32,146 bases of DNA from Candidatus Uhrbacteria bacterium (GTDB lineage: Bacteria > Patescibacteriota > Patescibacteriia > UBA9934 > GWF2-40-263): the NCBI GenBank assembly GCA_016219925.1, contig JACRJU010000010.1:1-32146 (forward strand), given 5' to 3'. Of this stretch, positions 26,080 to 32,146 are shown in pieces (position 1 is the first letter of the stretch; each line of letters begins with the position of its first letter). The notes below the pieces were generated by a model. The model saw only the letters and a list, made by a program, of their open reading frames with translations, did not search any database and was not told where the DNA came from. The translations under genes were made by a program, and so were the position numbers.

Positions 26080-27804
26080 ATGAGCCGACGTTTGACCAAT
26101 CGAGAAATCGCGAACCGCTTCGATGAAATCGCTCTCTATCTACGAGCGCAAGATGTGGCCTTCAAGCCACAAGCATTCGAAGTGGCGGCCGAAGGAATTC
26201 GTAGTCTTTCGGAAGAACTTGTTGATCTCTACAAGCGTTGCGGAAAAAAATGTGTTGATGACATCCCCGGAATCGGAAAAAGCCTTGCGGACAAAATCAT
26301 CGAGGCGATAACCACTGGCCACATGAAGGAAGACAACGAGCTTAAAAAGAAATTTCCTTTTGATATGCTCGGGATCACACAAATCCCAGATGTTGGACCC
26401 AAAACAGCGCTCCTTCTTTACAAACATCTGCATGTCAAAACTCTGACACAGCTCGAACGCGCGGCAAAGACAGGAAAAATCGCCGGCCTGCCACACCTCG
26501 GGACTTCAAGCCAACGCAACATTCTGCGTGGAATTCAGTTTCTCAAAGGAGGACAAGGTCGACGCATCATTCACGAAGCTCTCCCCTACGCGCGCCTGAT
26601 CGTTGACTCCCTAAAAAAAATCCATGGCATCACCCATCTCGATATCGCCGGTTCCCTCCGACGGCGCAAAGAAACGATCGGCGACATTGACCTTATTGCC
26701 ACTACATCAAAACCCGCTGACCTTGCGCACGCATTTGTTCGCCTGCCACAAATCGAGCGGGTCATAGAACAAGGCCCAACCAAAATTGCCGTGCGCTACA
26801 AAAACGGCATGGCCGGTGATCTACTGATCCTCCCACCGGATGAATACGGAGCCGCTCTAGTTCACTTCACGGGTTCACGCGAACACAATATCCTTCTTCG
26901 CGAACGCGCCAAGCGTCGAGGATTAAAGCTGTCTGAACACGGATTATTCAAAGCAGAGAAACGAATCACAAACCGGACAGAAAAACAGGTGTACGCCTCG
27001 CTGGGACTTCAAGAAATTCCACCCGAGATGAGAGTTGGGAGTGATGAAGTCGATCGCGCCGCGCAAAAAAAAATCCCATCGCTCATTGCGTATGGAGCGC
27101 TCAAAGGGGATTTGCAAGTCCAAACAAACTGGAGTGATGGAGACGCCTCGATCGAACAGATGGCACAAGTCGCCAAAGCGATTGGATTATCCTACTTGGC
27201 CGTGACTGATCACACCCAGTCGCTGACGATCGCCCATGGCCTGGATGAAAAACGCCTTCTCGCCCAAGGGAAAGAAATCGATAAAATCAACAAAAAACTC
27301 AAAGGATTCCGCATTCTTAAATCAACCGAGTGCGACATCAAAAAAGACGGTTCACTTGATTTGAAAGATGAGGCCCTCAAGACACTTGATCTCGTTTGCG
27401 TTTCCATACACTCAAACCGCGCCATGAAAAAAAACGAGATGACACAGCGCATTATCCATGCGCTCAAACATCCGTTGGTGAACATCTTCTTTCATCCGAC
27501 CGGACGTATTGTCAATGTGCGCGACGGATACGAAGTCGACATGGACCTCATCATCAAAGTCGCCAAACAGTATGGGGTGGCGCTTGAAGTAAACGGCTCA
27601 CAGCGACTTGATCTGCATGAGGGCTATGTGAGACAAGCTCTCGAAGCCGGAGTGAAATTGGTTGTGAACTCGGATGCCCATTCTCCAGAGCAATTTGCCA
27701 ACCTCGAATATGGTCTTGCTCAAGCCAGGCGCGGCTGGGCGAAAAAGGTGGACGTGCTCAACACAAAAACCGTTACCGAATTCCTTCGCTCCTTGTCATC
27801 CTGA
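26080..27804 (+). CDS. polX: Family X DNA polymerase with PHP domain
   Basis: HhH DDIPGIGKSLADKI and IPDVGPKTALLL; GSLRRRKETIGDIDLIA; PHP GDLQVQTNWSDGDASIEQM, VTDHTQSL, NSDAHSPEQF. Confidence 0.95.
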   Translation: MSRRLTNREIANRFDEIALYLRAQDVAFKPQAFEVAAEGIRSLSEELVDLYKRCGKKCVDDIPGIGKSLADKIIEAITTGHMKEDNELKKKFPFDMLGITQIPDVGPKTALLLYKHLHVKTLTQLERAAKTGKIAGLPHLGTSSQRNILRGIQFLKGGQGRRIIHEALPYARLIVDSLKKIHGITHLDIAGSLRRRKETIGDIDLIATTSKPADLAHAFVRLPQIERVIEQGPTKIAVRYKNGMAGDLLILPPDEYGAALVHFTGSREHNILLRERAKRRGLKLSEHGLFKAEKRITNRTEKQVYASLGLQEIPPEMRVGSDEVDRAAQKKIPSLIAYGALKGDLQVQTNWSDGDASIEQMAQVAKAIGLSYLAVTDHTQSLTIAHGLDEKRLLAQGKEIDKINKKLKGFRILKSTECDIKKDGSLDLKDEALKTLDLVCVSIHSNRAMKKNEMTQRIIHALKHPLVNIFFHPTGRIVNVRDGYEVDMDLIIKVAKQYGVALEVNGSQRLDLHEGYVRQALEAGVKLVVNSDAHSPEQFANLEYGLAQARRGWAKKVDVLNTKTVTEFLRSLSS

Positions 27805-27841
27805 GGCCTTGAACCTGTCGAAGGGCCGAAAAATTTCTTCT

Positions 27842-28555
27842 ATGCCTCAATTTCTGCTCGAAGTCGAACGCGAGCTCAAGAAACTCGCGGATCCCGCCTA
27901 CAAAACATCCAATGACCACTTCAACGTCCCGCGCTCGGTCGGCGTTTCTTCAATAAAACTCAAGAGTCGAATCAAGCATAGCTTTTCATTTTCAAAACAG
28001 CCTGAAACCGAACAGTGGAAAATCTGGAATTTCATTTTTCGCAATAGCCACCAACATGAAGCACAAATGGCGGCACTGCGTTTTGCGGAAGATCGTGTGC
28101 AAACTAATGGTAAACGCGAATGGAACGTCGTACGTGGTTGGGTTGATTTCATTGATAACTGGGCGCATTCGGACGTCCTTTCTAAAATTTACTCTTTCCT
28201 GCTTGAACAACATCCTGATCTTGTTCTTCCGCAACTCAAAAAATGGAACCACTCTTTCAATCCATGGAAGCAACGCGCCTCGCTGGTCTCTTTGATCTAT
28301 TACGCTTCACCTAAACGCAAAACCCCGAGCGTAAAAACCGTCCTCGAATTTGTTGAGCCACTCATCAAGAGTCGCGACAAATACGTTGCCAAAGCGGTTG
28401 GTTGGACCCTGCGAGAATCGTACAATGTGTATCCCAAAGAAACACTCGCGTTCATTCGTCTGCACGTTCGTGATCTTTCAGCCGATGCCTTCTCTTATGC
28501 AACGGAAAAACTCAATAACAAAACCAAAGAGGAGTTGAAGAAACGACGCAAATAA
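27842..28555 (+). CDS. DNA alkylation repair protein (AlkD-like)
   Basis: VRGWVDFIDNWAHSDVLSKIYSFLL, WKQRASLVSLIYY, VAKAVGWTLRE. Confidence 0.85.
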   Translation: MPQFLLEVERELKKLADPAYKTSNDHFNVPRSVGVSSIKLKSRIKHSFSFSKQPETEQWKIWNFIFRNSHQHEAQMAALRFAEDRVQTNGKREWNVVRGWVDFIDNWAHSDVLSKIYSFLLEQHPDLVLPQLKKWNHSFNPWKQRASLVSLIYYASPKRKTPSVKTVLEFVEPLIKSRDKYVAKAVGWTLRESYNVYPKETLAFIRLHVRDLSADAFSYATEKLNNKTKEELKKRRK

Positions 28556-28572
28556 GTTATCTTCGTTTGCGT

Positions 28573-28658
28573 GGGCGAGTGGCGGAATGGCAGACGCGTG
28601 GGACTTAAACTCCCTTGGCCGCAAGGCCGTGTGGGTTCGACCCCCACCTCGCCCACCA
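28573..28658 (+). tRNA. tRNA-Leu(TAA), CCA encoded
   Basis: GGGCGAGTGGCGGAATGGCAGACGCG...GGGACTTAAACTCCC...CTCGCCCACCA. Confidence 0.95.
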
Positions 28659-28662
28659 GAGT

Positions 28663-29271
28663 ATGATTGAAGTGGAACGAAAATTTCTTCTTACAGACGA
28701 TGAAATTGAGCGGCTCACGGCAGACGCTCAATTTTTTGGTGTCGTGGTCAATGTCGACACTTACTTCGATACTCCGACATTCGACCTCACAATAAAAGAC
28801 ATTTGGCTGCGACAGCGAGGCGAGCGGTTCGAAATAAAGATGCCAATGCACACCAAGCTCGACCGCATCGCAAATCAATACGACGAAATCGAAGATGAAA
28901 TGAAGATCAGGGAAATTCTGAACCTCTCAACCGCAGGTAAAATGGCCGATGCTCTTGCGTCTTCGGGCTATGTTCCGTTTGGCTCACTCAAAACGACACG
29001 AAAAAAATACCGCAAAGGAGACTTCACGATCGATCTGGATCTCGCAGACTTCGGCGACTGGACATATCAAATCGGCGAGGTGGAACTGATGGTTTCGGAC
29101 CGATCAGAAATCGAATGGGCTCTGCAAAAAATGTCTGACTTCATCCAAAAACACAGACTTGAAGAAGCCCCGGTGCGTGGAAAAATTATTGAATTTCTCA
29201 AACAAAAAAGACCGGCGCACTACCGGACGCTCGTCGAAGCTGGAGTCGTAAAATCTGGCGAGTGCCAATAA
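28663..29271 (+). CDS. CYTH-domain protein (class IV adenylate cyclase / ThTPase-like)
   Basis: MIEVERKFLLTDDEIERL; YFDTPTFDLTIKDIWLRQRGERFEIKMP; ATG at 28663. Confidence 0.88.
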   Translation: MIEVERKFLLTDDEIERLTADAQFFGVVVNVDTYFDTPTFDLTIKDIWLRQRGERFEIKMPMHTKLDRIANQYDEIEDEMKIREILNLSTAGKMADALASSGYVPFGSLKTTRKKYRKGDFTIDLDLADFGDWTYQIGEVELMVSDRSEIEWALQKMSDFIQKHRLEEAPVRGKIIEFLKQKRPAHYRTLVEAGVVKSGECQ

Positions 29272-29274
29272 AAA

Positions 29275-29299
29275 AAGCAGGTTAAAGACCTGCGAGTGG
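29275..29299 (-). terminator. Hairpin terminator for the minus-strand gene
   Basis: Minus: GCAGGT-ctttA-ACCTGC-TTTTTTT. Confidence 0.65.
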
Positions 29300-29333
29300 G
29301 AGCTTATGTGTGCATCCACGGAATGTCCTTAGG

Positions 29334-30350
29334 CTAGCGATCCCGCTTGCGCGTGCGAGCGCGATCAAGGTCGTCCCGCGCTTCGGTCAGGCGGCGCTTG
29401 GCCGATTTCGATCGTTCGTCGAGGTCCGTGTAGAGCTTCGCAAGTCCTCCCAAAACCTGGACGAGGAGCTCCTTCCCTTCGATCGTCGTCTTGAGCCTTG
29501 TGGTCTGACGGATCGCGTCCTCAAGTCCGCTCAGCTCCTGCCTGGCGTTCTCGAGCCGATCGAGAGCCTGCGTGAGGTCGTGAACGGCCGTCAGGCGATC
29601 ACCTTCGATGCTCTCAACCTCTTTGCGGCTGGCCTCCAGCTCGTTCTTGTACTTCAGAAGCGCGTCCGAAATGCTCATGACGCCAGTGCCCGGCGAGTTG
29701 GCAAGCACGAGCAGTCGGATCGCCTCATCCACCGGCAGAACGATCCGTTCGTGTCTACCGTCCGAGGACGGATGTGTGTAACGCAGTTCGACGAGCACAG
29801 CTCCGGTGTGCCAGTGGATCGTGTGGAGTCGAACGCTCCAGTTGCGCAGAAGGCTCTCATGCGTGATTGCCTTGCTGTCCTTGCGGATGCCCGTTCCAGC
29901 GAATTGGATCCATCCACCGAGTCTGAACTCGAGCTCAAGGGCGCCGAGCATTCGAACGAAGGAAGGGTCTAAGCTCGAGTCGGATTCAGATGGCACGACG
30001 TAAACGCGCCAGAGCCGCACCTTCTCATCTGATGACATCCAGAATCGCACGAGGTAGCCACGGACGTTGCGCGTGAAGTAGGATTCGATCCAGTTGCACC
30101 TGGCACCCGTGACGAAGTAGAGCGGAATGGTAATCAGAAGCGCACCTCCGCCGAAGATGCCAATCGCGCGCCTCGCTTCTTCGGACAGATAGGTGTCGGC
30201 CGTGAGGACGAAATATATCCCGAAGGACACGACCACCATCAGCACGAGCGCGTTCATGAGTCCCGCGAAGAACTTCCACCCTCCGTGGGGGATGGGCATG
30301 TACCACTTGAGTTGCGTGAAGTCCGAGGAATCGATTGTACGAACAGACAT
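29334..30350 (-). CDS. Membrane protein with two TM helices and C-terminal coiled coil, unknown function
   Basis: MSVRTIDSSDFTQLKWYMPIPHGGWKFFAGLMNALVLMVVVSFGIYFV...; C-terminal KKEVESIEGDR/RLENARQELSGLED-type heptads; AAAGGAG before ATG. Confidence 0.7.
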   Translation of the reverse strand: MSVRTIDSSDFTQLKWYMPIPHGGWKFFAGLMNALVLMVVVSFGIYFVLTADTYLSEEARRAIGIFGGGALLITIPLYFVTGARCNWIESYFTRNVRGYLVRFWMSSDEKVRLWRVYVVPSESDSSLDPSFVRMLGALELEFRLGGWIQFAGTGIRKDSKAITHESLLRNWSVRLHTIHWHTGAVLVELRYTHPSSDGRHERIVLPVDEAIRLLVLANSPGTGVMSISDALLKYKNELEASRKEVESIEGDRLTAVHDLTQALDRLENARQELSGLEDAIRQTTRLKTTIEGKELLVQVLGGLAKLYTDLDERSKSAKRRLTEARDDLDRARTRKRDR

Positions 30351-30490
30351 GATGGTTCTCCTTTCGGCCTTGCTATTGGCAAGGCGGATAGTGGGCGGCA
30401 CTTGTGCGCATTCACACGCAACTGACGGCCCACAGTGGGAGACGCATCGAGCTAAGCTCGATGGCCACGGAAACATTCCGTAACCTGAAA

Positions 30491-30519
30491 AACTTAAGGA
30501 TTTTTTGCGAAAAAGTCAA
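30491..30519 (-). promoter_or_regulatory. Sigma70-like promoter for the 29334-30350 gene
   Basis: Minus strand TTGACT-17 nt-TAAGTT; about 130-nt leader. Confidence 0.55.
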
Positions 30520-30557
30520 GACGAGATAAGATGGGTCCAATAAGACCTCCAGGATCT

Positions 30558-31589
30558 ATGCTTGAACGCGAAGAAAACAATATCCCATCCATTCTCTCCC
30601 CTTCTACCAGCTCGGGGGATACGGAAATCGAAGTGACTCTGCGCCCGCAGACGCTTTTGGAATTCGTCGGGCAAGACGATCTTAAAGAAAATCTCTCCGT
30701 CTTCTTGCAGGCGGCCAAAAAACGAAACGAGCCAATTGAACATGTGTTGCTGTATGGCAATCCGGGGCTTGGGAAAACCACGCTCGCCCACATCATCGCA
30801 AACGAAATGGGCTCCCAGATTCGTGTGACCTCCGGCCCCGCCCTCGAAAAAGTCGGAGACCTTGCGGCAATCATTTCTAACCTCGGACGAGGCGACATTT
30901 TGTTCATCGATGAAATCCATCGTATGAACAAAACTATTGAAGAAATTTTGTATCCCGCCATGGAAGACTACGCGCTCGATCTCATCGTCGGCAAAGGACC
31001 GACCGCGCGTACACTTCGGCTTAATCTCGAAAAATTCACGATCATCGGAGCGACCACGCGCCTCTCGCTTCTCACCTCTCCTCTGCGCGATCGCTTCGGC
31101 GCGGTTCATCATCTGAACTTTTACACGGATGCGGACATCGCCAAAATCCTTCAGCGCAACGCCGACTTGTTGCAAATCGCGATCGACCCCGAAGCTCTTC
31201 AACTGCTCTCTGTGCGGGCACGACGCACCCCACGCATTGCCAACCGCCTCTTGCGGCGCGTACGCGATTACGCGCAAGTCAAAGGCAATGGGGAGATCAC
31301 CACAGAACTGTGCGCGCAGGCTCTCAAAATGTTGAGTATCGATCAGGAAGGGCTTGATCAAACGGACCGACAAATTTTGCAAACGATCATCGAAAAATTC
31401 GCCGGCGGGCCGGTCGGCCTTTCAACCATCGCCGCGGCCACCCAAGAAGAAGTGGAAACGATTGAAGAAGTCCATGAACCGTTTTTGCTTCAGATTGGAT
31501 TTTTACAACGCACCCCACGTGGCCGCATCGTGACAGACCGAGCCTATCAACACCTTGGACACGACATTCCGACACAACGACTGGTATAA
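30558..31589 (+). CDS. ruvB: Holliday junction branch migration DNA helicase RuvB
   Basis: [85 protein letters not shown]. Confidence 0.97.
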   Translation: MLEREENNIPSILSPSTSSGDTEIEVTLRPQTLLEFVGQDDLKENLSVFLQAAKKRNEPIEHVLLYGNPGLGKTTLAHIIANEMGSQIRVTSGPALEKVGDLAAIISNLGRGDILFIDEIHRMNKTIEEILYPAMEDYALDLIVGKGPTARTLRLNLEKFTIIGATTRLSLLTSPLRDRFGAVHHLNFYTDADIAKILQRNADLLQIAIDPEALQLLSVRARRTPRIANRLLRRVRDYAQVKGNGEITTELCAQALKMLSIDQEGLDQTDRQILQTIIEKFAGGPVGLSTIAAATQEEVETIEEVHEPFLLQIGFLQRTPRGRIVTDRAYQHLGHDIPTQRLV

Positions 31590-31644
31590 TGACGCTGCCA
31601 CCCCGACAAGCTCGGGGAATAAAATGCGGCTCGGGGATATCTCT

Positions 31645-31929
31645 ATGTTTGAGCTCCCGCAATTTTCTTTGCCCCTCTCCATCTTTTTGTACGTCTACAG
31701 CGCCTACATGCTCTTTTATGTTCTCTATAGCTTGTTCAACATCTACCATCTCATTCGCTATGGCGTTTATGGCTTTGGACTCTATCTCATAGTAACCTTA
31801 TTTACCGGCGGCACGATTCTTCTTGTTGGTGGCTCCTTGTATCTGCTGTTGGGCTACGATTGGACACAAATAGTTTCGCTCAATGCGTTGTTTGAAAAAA
31901 ACGCGGGCGGCATTTTTCCCGGACTTTAA
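31645..31929 (+). CDS. Small membrane protein
   Basis: MFELPQFSLPLSIFLYVYSAYMLFYVLYSLFNIYHLIRYGVYGFGLYLIVTLFTGGTILLVGG; hydrophobic. Confidence 0.7.
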   Translation: MFELPQFSLPLSIFLYVYSAYMLFYVLYSLFNIYHLIRYGVYGFGLYLIVTLFTGGTILLVGGSLYLLLGYDWTQIVSLNALFEKNAGGIFPGL

Positions 31930-31934
31930 TCGTT

Positions 31935-32146
31935 ATGTTTCATCTTGACCACCTCCCAGATCAAAGAGAAAACGAAAAAGTGGTGCTGTTTTTGCGGCGC
32001 CACTGGATTTCCGTGTTGGTCATTGTGGTGGCCTTTCTGTTTCTCACAGGAGTCCCTCTTTTCATCGGTTGGTTTTTTTCTGATGTGATGGAAACATGGC
32101 TTGCCTCACCTACGTTGGGCCCCATCGTTGTTGTTGCGGCAAGCAT
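31935..32146 (+). CDS. Membrane protein, truncated by window end
   Basis: MFHLDHLPDQRENEKVVLFLRRHWISVLVIVVAFLFLTGVPLFIGWFF... Confidence 0.65.
   Translation, partial: MFHLDHLPDQRENEKVVLFLRRHWISVLVIVVAFLFLTGVPLFIGWFFSDVMETWLASPTLGPIVVVAAS

Noticed and set aside
28495-28878. 127-aa minus ORF (GEVGVEPTRPCGQGSLSPTRLPFRHS)
   Set aside because: Antisense of tRNA-Leu(TAA); translation artefact.

Overview
The window looks like a chromosomal segment of a Patescibacteria/CPR-type bacterium; this placement is inferred from gene style, intron-bearing 23S rRNA and small-genome gene content. Main contents: (1) a same-strand sugar-phosphate cluster (split transketolase, two PfkB kinases, class II aldolase, 2-hydroxyacid dehydrogenase), interrupted on the opposite strand by (2) a diversity-generating retroelement (DGR) that appears to be decaying. 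Its reverse transcriptase is split at a G10 tract, its C-type-lectin-like target runs on past the usual end, an un-called inverted and 5'-truncated Avd-like ORF lies between them, and I found no template repeat; (3) a 23S-5S rRNA locus on the minus strand with no adjacent 16S and two group I introns, one encoding a LAGLIDADG endonuclease; (4) four tRNAs, with a duplicated tRNA-Gly 3' end; (5) DNA repair genes (EndoQ-like, PolX, AlkD-like, RuvB); (6) palindromic short repeats inserted in frame inside genes; (7) small or orphan genes, including a 43-aa lysine-rich repeat protein and a 42-aa CxxC membrane protein absent from the ORF track. All calls come from reading the sequence; no database search was run.
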